64,000 nucleotides of DNA from 40CM-4-69-5 sp036556905 (GTDB taxonomy: Bacteria; Methylomirabilota; Methylomirabilia; Rokubacteriales; CSP1-6), in contig DATBIM010000166.1 in NCBI GenBank assembly GCA_036556905.1, forward strand, positions 1 to 64,000, given 5' to 3'. A program made the translations under genes and the position numbers. The notes under the pieces were generated by a model. The model saw nothing but the letters and a program-made list of their open reading frames with translations, did not search any database and was not told the DNA's origin. Below, one piece after another: positions 25,780 to 34,742 of the stretch (within the stretch, counting starts at the first letter, position 1; every line of letters begins with the position of its first letter).

Positions 25780-28140
25780 TTGGCTTTCGATTGGCTCTTG
25801 CGCGAGTGCCGGCTTCCCCAGCACCAGGGCGTCTGCGATCTCGGCCTCGCGGGGGGCCGGGTCGTCGCCGTCGCTCCTCGTCTAGACGGGCCGGCACGCC
25901 GTGAGCTGCCCGTCCGCGGGCGGCTGCTCCTGCCCGGCCTTCGCAACGCTCACGCGGGAGTCGTGGCGCCGGCCCACGAGCTCGAGGGCCGAGCCGCCCG
26001 GATGCTGGAGACGGCCATCCGCCACGGCACCACGGCGATGCGGCTCAGCATTCCCCTCGATCGCGATGAGCCGCTCATGCCGCTCCGCCTGCTGGCCCGA
26101 CTGCGGGCGCAGTTCGCCGCGCGGCTCACCATCGAGTTGTCGCTCGGGCTCGCCGCGGCTGATATCGGGGGGCGGCCACGCGGACTGGCAATGCTCCTCC
26201 AATCCGCGCGGCGGGCGGGAGCCGACAGCGTCGACGTCGAGATGGGACGGGAGTCCCGGGAAGCGCTGGCCCCGCTCCTGGACGGTCTCGGGGAGACCGG
26301 ACTGAGCCTCGATCTGGCCCTCGACACCGCCCTGCCACCCACCCGGGTGGGGCCGGATGCGCTCGCCCTCACGCACGTCGTGGAGACGCTCGGCCGGCTC
26401 TCCGTTCGCCCGGCCGTACGCGTGCTCCACGCGACCGCCCTGGCCGCGGTCCATCGCGACGACGCCGGCTCGCTGCTCCGCGGGCTGGCCGCCCTCGCGG
26501 TGCCGGTCATCGTCTGCCCGCGGCAGACGCTGCAGCGCGCCGGCCGCGACGACGCGGCCGCCGTCCGGCGCGGCCTGCCCCGACTGCGGGAGCTGCTCGC
26601 CGCCGGGGTGCCTGTCGGCCTGGGCTCGGGCGCATGCGCCGAGGCCGCGGCGCTCGACCCGCTGGCGGCGGTGTGGCTGGCCGCCTACGCGAGCCACATG
26701 GGCACACCCGCTGCGCTGGAGCGGGCGCGGGGCATGGTCGCGCCCGGACCGATCGAGCCGGGCATCCAGGCCGATCTCGTCGTCCTGGACGCGCCGAGCT
26801 TCGCGCGGGCGGTGGTCGACCACGCGGAGAAGATCGCCGTGTTCAAGCAGGGCCGTCTGGTTCACCAGGCAGCGCGCCACAGCGAGACGGTCGCGGTTCG
26901 GGGGCCCCAGCGGCTCGTGGTCCGTGGGGCCACGCTGCTCCGGCGTGCCGGGCGACACGACATCGTCGCCGTGGACGGTGTGGTCCGCGAGATCGCGCCC
27001 CAGGCCGGGTCAGTGGATGGCACCGAGATCGTCGCCGCCGGCCGACTCGTCACCCCGGCCTTCGTCGACGCCCACCTGCACGTGGACAAGGCGTTCGTGA
27101 TGGATTCGTGTCAGCTCGGCGAGGCGAATCTGTCGGTGGCGGCGGCGGTGGAAGCGATGCGCGTGGTCAAGGCGCGCTACACCGCCGATGATCTGCTCTC
27201 CCGTGGCCGGCATACGCTGGCCCGCGCCCTGCGGCACGGAACCACCGCCATCCGGGCCCAGTGCGACGTCGATCCCGTTATCGGCCTGCTGGCCCTGGAC
27301 GCGCTGGTCGCGCTCCGCCGCGAGTTCGCCGACCGCCTCGATCTGCAGATCGTGGCCTTCCCTCAGGAAGGCCTGCTGGGCGGGCCCGAGGCCGTCGACG
27401 TGATGCGCCAGGCCTTCAAGGCCGGTGCCGATCTGGTGGGTGGCGGTCCGCTGGATGCCGACTACCGGGGCCACATCGCCCAGGTCTTCGCCCTGGCCCG
27501 CGAGTTCGGCGTGCCCGTCGATATCCACGCCGACCTCGGCATCGATCGACTGCGCCCCCCGAGCGAGTGGGAGGCGCCCCTCGTGGCCGCCCACGCCCGG
27601 GCGACCGGGCTGGCCGGGCGGGTTGCCATCGGGCACTTCGCGGCGTCGAGCGCCCTCACGCGGCAGCAGATTCGCGAGCTGGCCGCGGTGCTGGCCGGGG
27701 CCGGAGTCCACGTGGCCGCGCTCACGGCCAGCGAGCTGTACCGACAGGGCATGGACGACCCGGTGAACAGCCGGCGCGGCGTCCCCCGCGTCGTCGATTT
27801 ATTGGACGCCGGCGTCAACGTCGTGTTCGCCTCCAACAACATCCGTGATGCGTTCGTGACGTTCGGCAACGCCGACATGCTCGAGCAGGCGTTGCTCGGG
27901 GCCACGGCCACGCACCTGGACGATCCCGACACCGCGCTGGAGATGGTGACCTCCCGGGCGGCCGCCCTCCTGGGCCTCACCGGGCGCGACGCCGTAGCGG
28001 TGGGCAAGCAGGCCGATCTGGTGGTCCTCGATGCCCGGTCGGCGGCGGAGGCCATCAGTGACCAGGCCGAGAAGCTCTTCGTGATCCGGCGCGGGCAGAT
28101 CATCGCGACGAACCGGGTCGAAGGCGCCAGCGACCCGTGA
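25780..28140 (+). CDS. Tandem double amidohydrolase, AtzC/cytosine-deaminase-like; N-half degenerate
   Basis: The 786-residue product is two fused amidohydrolase domains. The C-half (about 375-786) resembles AtzC (N-isopropylammelide hydrolase): FVDAHLHVDKAF (metal His pair), FPQEGLL, VDIHADLG, IGHFAASSAL and FASNNIRDAFVTFGNADML. AtzC has Asp where this protein has Asn in ASNN. The N-half (about 1-370) keeps the fold but has lost ligands: PGLRNAHAG replaces the HxH motif. It is probably a structural pseudo-enzyme. TTG is the only sensible start. First gene of a six-gene coupled operon; substrate is likely a cyclic amide or ureide, by inference. Confidence 0.8.
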   Translation: MAFDWLLRECRLPQHQGVCDLGLAGGRVVAVAPRLDGPARRELPVRGRLLLPGLRNAHAGVVAPAHELEGRAARMLETAIRHGTTAMRLSIPLDRDEPLMPLRLLARLRAQFAARLTIELSLGLAAADIGGRPRGLAMLLQSARRAGADSVDVEMGRESREALAPLLDGLGETGLSLDLALDTALPPTRVGPDALALTHVVETLGRLSVRPAVRVLHATALAAVHRDDAGSLLRGLAALAVPVIVCPRQTLQRAGRDDAAAVRRGLPRLRELLAAGVPVGLGSGACAEAAALDPLAAVWLAAYASHMGTPAALERARGMVAPGPIEPGIQADLVVLDAPSFARAVVDHAEKIAVFKQGRLVHQAARHSETVAVRGPQRLVVRGATLLRRAGRHDIVAVDGVVREIAPQAGSVDGTEIVAAGRLVTPAFVDAHLHVDKAFVMDSCQLGEANLSVAAAVEAMRVVKARYTADDLLSRGRHTLARALRHGTTAIRAQCDVDPVIGLLALDALVALRREFADRLDLQIVAFPQEGLLGGPEAVDVMRQAFKAGADLVGGGPLDADYRGHIAQVFALAREFGVPVDIHADLGIDRLRPPSEWEAPLVAAHARATGLAGRVAIGHFAASSALTRQQIRELAAVLAGAGVHVAALTASELYRQGMDDPVNSRRGVPRVVDLLDAGVNVVFASNNIRDAFVTFGNADMLEQALLGATATHLDDPDTALEMVTSRAAALLGLTGRDAVAVGKQADLVVLDARSAAEAISDQAEKLFVIRRGQIIATNRVEGASDP

Positions 28141-29375
28141 GCCCCCTCGGCGTGCGGCCGGCCAACCAGGAGGCGCTCCGCCGCATCCAGCGCAGCCAGG
28201 CCCGGCTCGTCGGCGTGCGACGGGCCGCCGACGTCGTGCCCGGCCTCGGCGAGTACGTCGTCCTGCACGCCGGCCCTCCCCTGTCCTGGGAGCGAATGTG
28301 CGGGCCGATGCGAGGCGCGGTGATCGGCGCCAGCCTCTTCGAGGGCTGGGCGCGCACCCCGGCCGAGGCCATGCACCTCGCCGAACGCGGTCGCCTCCGC
28401 TTCGCCCCTTGCCACGAGCACCGCGCCGTGGGCCCGATGGCCGGCATCGTGACGGCGTCGATGGCGGTCTTCGTGGTCCAGAATCCCGCCTTCGGCACGG
28501 AGGCCTTCGCCACCATTAATATGGGGCCGGGCAAAGTTCTCAGGATGGGCGCCTACGACGACTCGGTGCTCGAGCGGCTCGCCTACATGAACGGGGAGCT
28601 GGCTCGCCTCCTCGACGAGGCCATCGTCCGGAGCGGCGGCGTGGACGGCAAGAGCCTGATGGCCCAGGCCCTCGCCATGGGTGACGAGTGCCACAACCGG
28701 TGTCGCGCTGCCACCTCGCTCCTGGTGCGCACGCTGGCCCCGGGGCTGGCCGCCGCGCGAGCCGGCGACAGTCAGCGCGCGCTGGCCTTCCTGGGGGCCA
28801 GCGATTCCTTCTTCCTCAATATCGCCATGGCTGGCGCCAAGGTCATGCTCGATGCCGCCCACGGCCTGACGGCCTCGAGCGTGGTCACGACCATGGCCCG
28901 CAACGGCACCGAGTTCGGGATCCGCGTGAGCGGGACCGGCGATCGGTGGTTCACGGCGCCGGCGCCCACCGTGCGCGGGGTCTATTTCCCGGGGTACGGG
29001 CCCGAGCACGCCAATCCCGACATGGGCGACTCGGCGATCACCGAGACGGTGGGGCTCGGTGCCTTCGCGCTGGCCGCGGCCCCGGCCATCGTGCAACTCG
29101 TCGGTGGCTCGGCCCAGCTCGCGCTGGACACCACGCTCGACATGTACGAGATCACGCTCGCCGAGCACGAGACGTTCAGGATTCCGGCGCTGGACTTCCG
29201 GGGCACGCCGCTCGGCATCGACGTCCGCCGGGTGGTCGAGACGGGGGTGGTCCCCGTCATCGACACCGGGATCGCCCACCGCGAGGCCGGTGTCGGCCAG
29301 ATCGGCGCGGGCCTCACCCAGGCCCCACTAGGGTGCTTCGTGGCTGCCGTGGAAGCCCTGGCCGCCTCGGCATGA
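28137..29375 (+). CDS. DUF1116 (YlbE/AllG-like) protein, copy 1
   Basis: The 412-residue protein is of the DUF1116 family, whose E. coli member YlbE is a subunit of oxamate carbamoyltransferase with FdrA. Conserved stretches are VLHAGPPLSWERMCGPMRGA, PCHEHRAVGPMAGIVTASM, QALAMGDECHNRC, FFLNIAMAGAK, ARNGTEFGIRVSGTGDRWF and NPDMGDSAITETVGLG. The GTG start forms a GTGA overlap with the amidohydrolase stop. It lacks the N-terminal AGPPR...DWRPP domain present in copy 2. Tandem duplication followed by specialisation is likely. Confidence 0.88.
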   Translation: MSPLGVRPANQEALRRIQRSQARLVGVRRAADVVPGLGEYVVLHAGPPLSWERMCGPMRGAVIGASLFEGWARTPAEAMHLAERGRLRFAPCHEHRAVGPMAGIVTASMAVFVVQNPAFGTEAFATINMGPGKVLRMGAYDDSVLERLAYMNGELARLLDEAIVRSGGVDGKSLMAQALAMGDECHNRCRAATSLLVRTLAPGLAAARAGDSQRALAFLGASDSFFLNIAMAGAKVMLDAAHGLTASSVVTTMARNGTEFGIRVSGTGDRWFTAPAPTVRGVYFPGYGPEHANPDMGDSAITETVGLGAFALAAAPAIVQLVGGSAQLALDTTLDMYEITLAEHETFRIPALDFRGTPLGIDVRRVVETGVVPVIDTGIAHREAGVGQIGAGLTQAPLGCFVAAVEALAASA

Positions 29376-30805
29376 GCGCGCCGGCCCGCCCGCTGTTCGC
29401 GGGACCGCCCCGAATCCTGAGCCTCGGGCTCCCGGTCTTCGCCGCCGAGCTCGAGCGGCTCGGCGTGACGGTCGCTCATCTGGACTGGCGGCCTCCGGCC
29501 GGCGCCGACGACCGGCTCAGCGCGGCGCTGGCCCGGCTGGGAACCCGGCGCGAGCTCGTCGAGCGCGCCAATGCCGAGGCCTTCGCGCGCCTGGTCGGTG
29601 GCGAGCCGACACTGGTCGACTGTCGTCCGGCCGGGGAGATTCTCGAGCTGCCACCCCGCACGATCCTGCACGCCGGCCCACCGCTGCCCTGGACGCGCAT
29701 GGGCGAGCCGATGCGGGCCGCCGTGCAGTGCGCCATCCGGTACGAAGGCTGGGCGGCCAACGACGACGCGGCCGGGACGATGGTGGAGCGCGGCGAAGCG
29801 ACCCTCGCACCGTGCCACCACTGGGGCGCGGTGGGCCCGATGACCGGCATCATCACCGCATCCATGCCGGTGTTCGTGGTGACGAACCGGATTCACGGCA
29901 ACCAGGCGCACGCGACCATCAACGAGGGGTTGGGCAAGGTGCTGCGCTTCGGCGCCAACGACGAGAGCGTGATCGCCCGCCTGCGATGGCTGGCCAGCGA
30001 GACGGGACCGCTCCTGGGCGCCGCGCTGCGCGCCTCCGGAGGTATTCCGCTCCGGCCCCTCATCGCCCAGGCGCTGCGCATGGGCGACGAGATGCACCAG
30101 CGCAACCTGGCTGCCTCCGCGCTGCTCGCGCGCGCCCTGATGCCGCACGTGGCCCGCGCGGGGGGCCGCCACGGCGCGGTGGCCCGGCTCGCCGAGTTCA
30201 TCGCCGGAAACGATCAGTTCTTCCTCAATATCGCGATGGCCGCGGCCAAAGCCATGGCCGACCCGGCCGCGAACATCCCGCACAGCACGCTGGTCTCGGC
30301 CATGGCTCGCAACGGCACGGAGTTCGGGATCCGGGTATCCGGGCTGGGGGACCGCTGGTTCACCGCCCCCGCGCCCGATCCGGTGGGCCTGTACTTCCCC
30401 GGGTTCTCGGCGGCCGACGCCAATCCCGATATGGGCGATAGCGCCATCGTGGAGACGGTCGGGCTGGGCGGGGGGGCCATGGCCGCGGCTCCCGCGGCCG
30501 CCCGCTTCGTCGGCGCCGGGGGCATCGCGGAAGCGATCGCGGTCACCGAGGAGATTGGCGAGATCTGCCTGGGCGAGCATCCCCACTTCCGCATCGCCAC
30601 CCTCGACGAGCGCGGCGCGCCGGTAGGAATTGACGTCCAGCTGGTGGTGGAGACGGGCGTGACGCCGCTGATCAACACCGGCATCGCCGGGCGCCGCGCC
30701 GGCACCGGTCAGGTCGGGGCGGGCATCGTACGGGCGCCGCTGGCGTGCTTCGAGCAGGCGCTCCTCGCGCTCGCCGCCGAGGAAGGGACCACCCACGGGC
30801 CATGA
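29372..30805 (+). CDS. DUF1116 protein, copy 2, with fused N-terminal FdrA-type small domain
   Basis: A 477-residue paralogue of the preceding gene. Residues ~1-60 (FAGPPRILSLGLPVFAAELE, AHLDWRPPAGADDRL) match the stand-alone 64-residue protein encoded after fdrA at 11572. The remainder is DUF1116 (ILHAGPPLPWTRMGEPMRAA, PCHHWGAVGPMTGIITASM, ARNGTEFGIRVSGLGDRWF). E. coli uses one DUF1116 subunit plus a DUF2877 subunit; here two DUF1116 proteins occur and no DUF2877 is visible, so copy 2 may fill the missing subunit's place. Starts and ends in ATGA overlaps. Confidence 0.87.
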   Translation: MSAPARPLFAGPPRILSLGLPVFAAELERLGVTVAHLDWRPPAGADDRLSAALARLGTRRELVERANAEAFARLVGGEPTLVDCRPAGEILELPPRTILHAGPPLPWTRMGEPMRAAVQCAIRYEGWAANDDAAGTMVERGEATLAPCHHWGAVGPMTGIITASMPVFVVTNRIHGNQAHATINEGLGKVLRFGANDESVIARLRWLASETGPLLGAALRASGGIPLRPLIAQALRMGDEMHQRNLAASALLARALMPHVARAGGRHGAVARLAEFIAGNDQFFLNIAMAAAKAMADPAANIPHSTLVSAMARNGTEFGIRVSGLGDRWFTAPAPDPVGLYFPGFSAADANPDMGDSAIVETVGLGGGAMAAAPAAARFVGAGGIAEAIAVTEEIGEICLGEHPHFRIATLDERGAPVGIDVQLVVETGVTPLINTGIAGRRAGTGQVGAGIVRAPLACFEQALLALAAEEGTTHGP

Positions 30806-31746
30806 GCCTCATCGTCGTCGCCATCGGCGGCAATGCGTTGCGCAGCGAGGACGGCGTCGGCGCCCCCTCGGAGTGGTTCGACGCGCTGTCGGCATCCTTG
30901 CCCCCCGTGGTGGATGTGATCGCGGCCGGCCACCGCGTCGTCCTTACCCACGGCAACGGGCCCCAGGTGGGCGAGGAGCTGTTGCGGATGGAGATCGCCA
31001 GGCCGGTGATGCCGGCGTTGACGCTCGACCTGTGCGTGGCCGAGACCGAGGGCAGCCTCGGCTACGCCATCCAGCAGGTGCTGGGTAACCTGCTCCGGGG
31101 CCGGCAGCTGGGAACCGGGGTGGCGTCGCTGGTCACCCAGGTCGTCGTCGATGGCGCGGATCCCGCGTTCCGAACCCCGACCAAGCCCATCGGGCCGTTC
31201 TACAAGAAGGCGGAAGCCCTCCGGCATGCGCGGGAGTACGGTTGGACCGTGGTGGACGACAGCGGTCGCGGCTGGCGCCGGGTCGTGCCCTCACCGCGGC
31301 CCGTGCGCGTCGTGGAGACGCCGCTGATCCGGACCCTCGTGGGAGCCGGCATCGTGCCCATCGCGGTGGGCGGAGGCGGCATTCCCGTGCTGGAGACGCC
31401 GACGGGCTTTCGCGGTGTCGAGGCCGTGATCGAAAAGGACTTCGCCACCGCGGTACTGGCCCGTGATCTCGGCGCCGATCGGGTCTACTTCCTCACCGGC
31501 GTGGACCGGGTCGCCGTCGGCTGGGGCACGCCGGCCCAGCGTTTCCTCGACCGCCTCACCCTCGCCGAGGCGCGCCGCCTCCTCGCCGCCGGCGAGTTCC
31601 CGCCCGGCAGCATGGGACCCAAGGTGGAGGCGGCCGTGCAGTTCGTGGAAGCTGGGGGCGCGGCCGCCGTCATCACCTCGCTGGACCGTTTGGCCCAGGC
31701 CGAGCGGGGAGCGGCGGGCACGAGCATCAGCCGGGAGGAGCCATGA
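30802..31746 (+). CDS. arcC: Carbamate kinase
   Basis: Carbamate kinase makes ATP from carbamoyl phosphate and ADP, releasing ammonia and CO2. The 314-residue amino-acid-kinase-fold protein shows VVAIGGNAL at the N-terminus, LTHGNGPQVGEELLRME, AETEGSLGYAIQQVLGN, KPIGPFYKKAEA, PIAVGGGGIPV, EAVIEKDFATAVLA and FPPGSMGPKVEAA, all family signatures. Placed directly after two DUF1116 genes, it is the expected energy-yielding partner of a carbamoyltransferase, as in the E. coli fdrA-ylbE-ylbF-carbamate kinase cluster. No arginine deiminase genes are present. Confidence 0.95.
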   Translation: MSLIVVAIGGNALRSEDGVGAPSEWFDALSASLPPVVDVIAAGHRVVLTHGNGPQVGEELLRMEIARPVMPALTLDLCVAETEGSLGYAIQQVLGNLLRGRQLGTGVASLVTQVVVDGADPAFRTPTKPIGPFYKKAEALRHAREYGWTVVDDSGRGWRRVVPSPRPVRVVETPLIRTLVGAGIVPIAVGGGGIPVLETPTGFRGVEAVIEKDFATAVLARDLGADRVYFLTGVDRVAVGWGTPAQRFLDRLTLAEARRLLAAGEFPPGSMGPKVEAAVQFVEAGGAAAVITSLDRLAQAERGAAGTSISREEP

Positions 31747-32489
31747 ATCGCTTGCAAGGCAAGGTGGCCATCATCACCGGCGGTAACACCGGCATCGCGC
31801 GCGCCGTGGCCCTGGCCTATGCCGACGAGGGCGCCGACGTGGCCATCGCCTGGATCGCCCGAGAGCCCGACGCCCAGGCGACCCGGCGCGAGATCGAGAT
31901 GCGCGGCCGGCGGGCCCTGGCCGTGCGGACCGACGTCACCCGGGAATCCGACGTGCAGGCGCTCGTGGCCGCCGTGAACGAGGCGTGGGGCCGCATCGAC
32001 GTGCTCGTCAGCAGCGCCGGGATCCAGAAGGCCCAGCCACTCACCGAGACGAGCGTGGAGGACTGGGACCGCATGATCGCCGTGCACATGCGCGGGGCGT
32101 TCCTCTGCTGCCGGGGGGTGGCTCCCACGATGATGGCCCAGCGGAGCGGCCGCATCATCCTGGTGACCTCCCAGCTCGCCTACCTCGGGCGCCCGCGCTA
32201 CACGGCGTACTCGGCGGCCAAGGGGGGGCTGCTCACCTTCATGCGGGCCCTGGCCCAAGAGCTCGCCCCCTGGGGGATCCTGGTGAACTCGGTGGCTCCC
32301 GGACTCATCGACACGGGCTTCGACCCGCTCCCCGAAGAGGCCAAGCGCGCTCACGCCGAGCACTTGCCGCTCGGGCGCCTGGGGACGCCGGCCGACCTCG
32401 TGGGCGCTTTCGTGTTCCTGGCCTCCGAGGAGAGCCGGTACTTCTGCGGTCAGACCCTGCATCCCAACGGCGGGGAGATCATGCCATGA
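31743..32489 (+). CDS. Short-chain dehydrogenase/reductase
   Basis: A classical 248-residue SDR. Cofactor motif is ITGGNTGIARAVAL, followed by SSAGI (usually NNAG or NAG), catalytic Ser in ILVTSQLAYLG and catalytic YTAYSAAKGG. The Asp/Arg context after the second strand (WIAREPDA) suggests an NADP preference, weakly. VAPGLIDTGF and GQTLHPNGGE close the fold. Substrate unknown. It sits between carbamate kinase and the racemase-like gene with 4-base overlaps on both sides, so it likely acts on a product or side chain in the same degradative pathway. Confidence 0.9.
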   Translation: MNRLQGKVAIITGGNTGIARAVALAYADEGADVAIAWIAREPDAQATRREIEMRGRRALAVRTDVTRESDVQALVAAVNEAWGRIDVLVSSAGIQKAQPLTETSVEDWDRMIAVHMRGAFLCCRGVAPTMMAQRSGRIILVTSQLAYLGRPRYTAYSAAKGGLLTFMRALAQELAPWGILVNSVAPGLIDTGFDPLPEEAKRAHAEHLPLGRLGTPADLVGAFVFLASEESRYFCGQTLHPNGGEIMP

Positions 32490-33202
32490 AGCTGCTCGTC
32501 ATCAATCCCAACAGCTCGGAAACGGTGACCGCGGCCATCATGGAATCGGCCCGCCGGGCGGCGGCGCCGGGGACGACGCTGATCGGCGCCACCACCCGGG
32601 GGGGGACCCGCAACATCGACTCCGCCTTCGGCGACTACCTGTCGGGCGCCGCGATGATCCGGACCTGCCTGGAGGCGGTCGGCCGCCACACCCCCGACGC
32701 CGTGCTCCTGGCCGGGTTCGGTCGGGTCGGCATCGACGCCCTCAAGGAGGCGCTCACGGTGCCCGTCGTCTCGATCTCCGAGGCCTCGATGGCCGTGGCC
32801 TGCCTGCTTGGTCACCGCTTCACTACCCTGACCATGCTTCAGCAGTTCATCCCCTATCAAGAAGATCTGGTCCGCCTGTTCGGCTTCGAAGCCAAGTGCG
32901 CGTCGGTGCGCGCCATCAACATCAACGTGGAGGAATGCGTGAAGGAGCGCGACCGGACACTGGCCGAGCTCACCGAGCAGATTCTGGCCGCGGTCCGCGA
33001 GGACCGGGCCGAGGTCGTGATCCTCGCCTGCGCCGGGTTGTGCGGCTACGAGCGCGAGCTGAGCCAGCGCGCCGGCGTTCCCGTGCTCGATCCCGTGGCC
33101 GTCGGGGTCAAAGTTGCCGAGAGCCTGGTGGGCCTGGAGCTGGTGCATTCTAAAATCCGCAAGTTCGCGCGGCCCCCCCAGCCCCTCGACCACTATCTGT
33201 AG
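32486..33202 (+). CDS. Asp/Glu/hydantoin racemase-family protein lacking one catalytic Cys
   Basis: The 238-residue protein belongs to the family of hydantoin and allantoin racemases (MKLLVINPNSSETVTAAIME, FGDYLSGAAMI). The second catalytic Cys is present (VVILACAGLCGY), but the first, expected in a [CxFGDPG]-type loop, is Gly here: VLLAGFGRVGIDALKEAL. A two-Cys racemization mechanism is therefore doubtful; an isomerase, hydrolase or decarboxylase reaction using one Cys is possible. It is last of the six-gene operon. Allantoin racemase would fit the purine theme, but the altered loop argues for caution. Confidence 0.8.
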   Translation: MKLLVINPNSSETVTAAIMESARRAAAPGTTLIGATTRGGTRNIDSAFGDYLSGAAMIRTCLEAVGRHTPDAVLLAGFGRVGIDALKEALTVPVVSISEASMAVACLLGHRFTTLTMLQQFIPYQEDLVRLFGFEAKCASVRAININVEECVKERDRTLAELTEQILAAVREDRAEVVILACAGLCGYERELSQRAGVPVLDPVAVGVKVAESLVGLELVHSKIRKFARPPQPLDHYL

Positions 33203-33347
33203 CGAACGGCCACTGCCGCCGCTGCCATCCGTCATTCGCACTACCCGGCTTCATAAGGTCCGGCGGCCGTTTTCCCGGCGGCGGCCCGATGGCCATCTGC
33301 TAGATTCAAACCAGGTCGTGACGATCCCATCGCCCTGAAGACGAAGC

Positions 33348-34742
33348 ATGGACCAGCCTGACGGGAGCCCCGTCACCCGCATTCGTCTGCCTCTGAAGCT
33401 GAAGCTCGGTCTTCTCATCACCGGGCTGCTGGTGATCGCGGTGCTGCTCCTGAGCGGCGTCCTCCTCTACAGCACCGAACAAAGCCTGCTCACGGAGACG
33501 ACCAAGCGGGGTCACACGATCGCGCAACACCTGGCCAACGCCGCCCGCAACCCCCTGCTCACCAAGGACGAGCTCACGCTGAATCTCCTGGTGCGGGACG
33601 CGATGAAGGACGGCGACCTGGTGTATGTGGTCATCACCGACCACCAGGGCAAGGTCGTGGCCCACACCGACGTGAGCCGGCTCGGCCTCGCGCCGGACCC
33701 GGTCGCGCTGGAGTCACTGGGAACCGAGCCGGTGGTGAACGTCTACACCACGGCCGAGCGGGGGCGGATTCTGGACTTCACCATTCCGCTCATTTTCCGC
33801 CGCGTCACCGTCGGCATGGTGCGGGTCGGCATCAGCCAGAAGTCCGTGGACGAGGCCATCGCCACCGCCCGCAATCACACCATCCTGATCAGCATCGTCA
33901 TCGTGATGATCGGACTGGCCCTGGCCCTGGGGCTGGCCAGCCTCCTGGCCCAGCCGATCCTCCGCCTCGTGGAGGGCACGCGGCGCGTCGCCGCCGGTGA
34001 TTTGACCGTGGATCTGGCCGTCTCGTCCCGCGACGAGATCGGCATCCTCACCGAGGCCTTCAACACGATGACCACGAGCCTGCGCGAGAAGGTGATGATC
34101 ACCCGGGCCTTCACCCGCTACGTGGACCGGGACGTGGCCGACGAGCTCCTCAAGGACCCCGAGCAGCCGGTCCTGGAAGGCGAACGGCGCGAGGTCACGG
34201 TGATCTTCTGCGACCTGCGCGGCTTCACCCAGCTCTCCGAGCGCCTCGGCCCCGAGGAGGTCGTGTTGCTCCTCAACCAGTTCTACGACCTCATGATCGA
34301 GGCCACCTTCCGGAACGCCGGCACCCTCGACAAGTTCCTCGGCGACGCCATCATGGCGGTCTTCGGTGCGCCCATCGCCCACTCCGATCACGCGCTGCGG
34401 GCAGTGCGCACCGCGGTGGCCATGCGGGAGGGCGTCGAGCGTCTGAGCCGCCGGCGCATCCGCCGGGGTGGGGAGCCTCTCTCGGTGGGGATCGGCGTCA
34501 GCACCGGCGAGACGGTGGCGGGGACGGTGGGGACCGACGACCGCATGGAGTACACGGTCGTGGGCGACAGCGTCAACGTCGCCGCCCGGCTGGAGGCCAC
34601 GGCCAAGCCCATGCAGATCCTGATCTCGGCGCGGACCTGGGAGGCCGTCAAGGAGGCCGTGAAGGCGCGTCCCCTCGGCGTGGTGCGGGTGAAGGGCAAG
34701 GAAGAGGAGATCGAGGTGTACGAGGTCCTGCACCTGCTATGA
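33348..34742 (+). CDS. Membrane-bound class III adenylate cyclase with HAMP domain
   Basis: A 464-residue protein with an N-terminal transmembrane helix (about 17-40), a periplasmic sensor segment, a second helix (about 183-208), HAMP (PILRLVEGTRRVAAGDLTVD) and a class III cyclase domain. Metal-binding Asp residues lie in VIFCDLRGF (about 289) and LDKFLGDAIMAVFGAP (about 333). Lys in DKFLGD favours ATP over GTP. EYTVVGDSVNVAARLE carries the Asn-x3-Arg transition-state pair. Activity is thus expected: cyclic AMP production in response to an envelope signal. It overlaps the following lipoprotein gene by 4 bases. Confidence 0.9.
   Translation: MDQPDGSPVTRIRLPLKLKLGLLITGLLVIAVLLLSGVLLYSTEQSLLTETTKRGHTIAQHLANAARNPLLTKDELTLNLLVRDAMKDGDLVYVVITDHQGKVVAHTDVSRLGLAPDPVALESLGTEPVVNVYTTAERGRILDFTIPLIFRRVTVGMVRVGISQKSVDEAIATARNHTILISIVIVMIGLALALGLASLLAQPILRLVEGTRRVAAGDLTVDLAVSSRDEIGILTEAFNTMTTSLREKVMITRAFTRYVDRDVADELLKDPEQPVLEGERREVTVIFCDLRGFTQLSERLGPEEVVLLLNQFYDLMIEATFRNAGTLDKFLGDAIMAVFGAPIAHSDHALRAVRTAVAMREGVERLSRRRIRRGGEPLSVGIGVSTGETVAGTVGTDDRMEYTVVGDSVNVAARLEATAKPMQILISARTWEAVKEAVKARPLGVVRVKGKEEEIEVYEVLHLL

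Noticed and set aside
32486..33202. Definite allantoin racemase
   Set aside because: First catalytic Cys is missing, so only a family-level call is made.
33203..33347. Promoter for the adenylate cyclase gene (TAGATT at 33301)
   Set aside because: No -35 at correct spacing and no other support; too weak to list as a feature.
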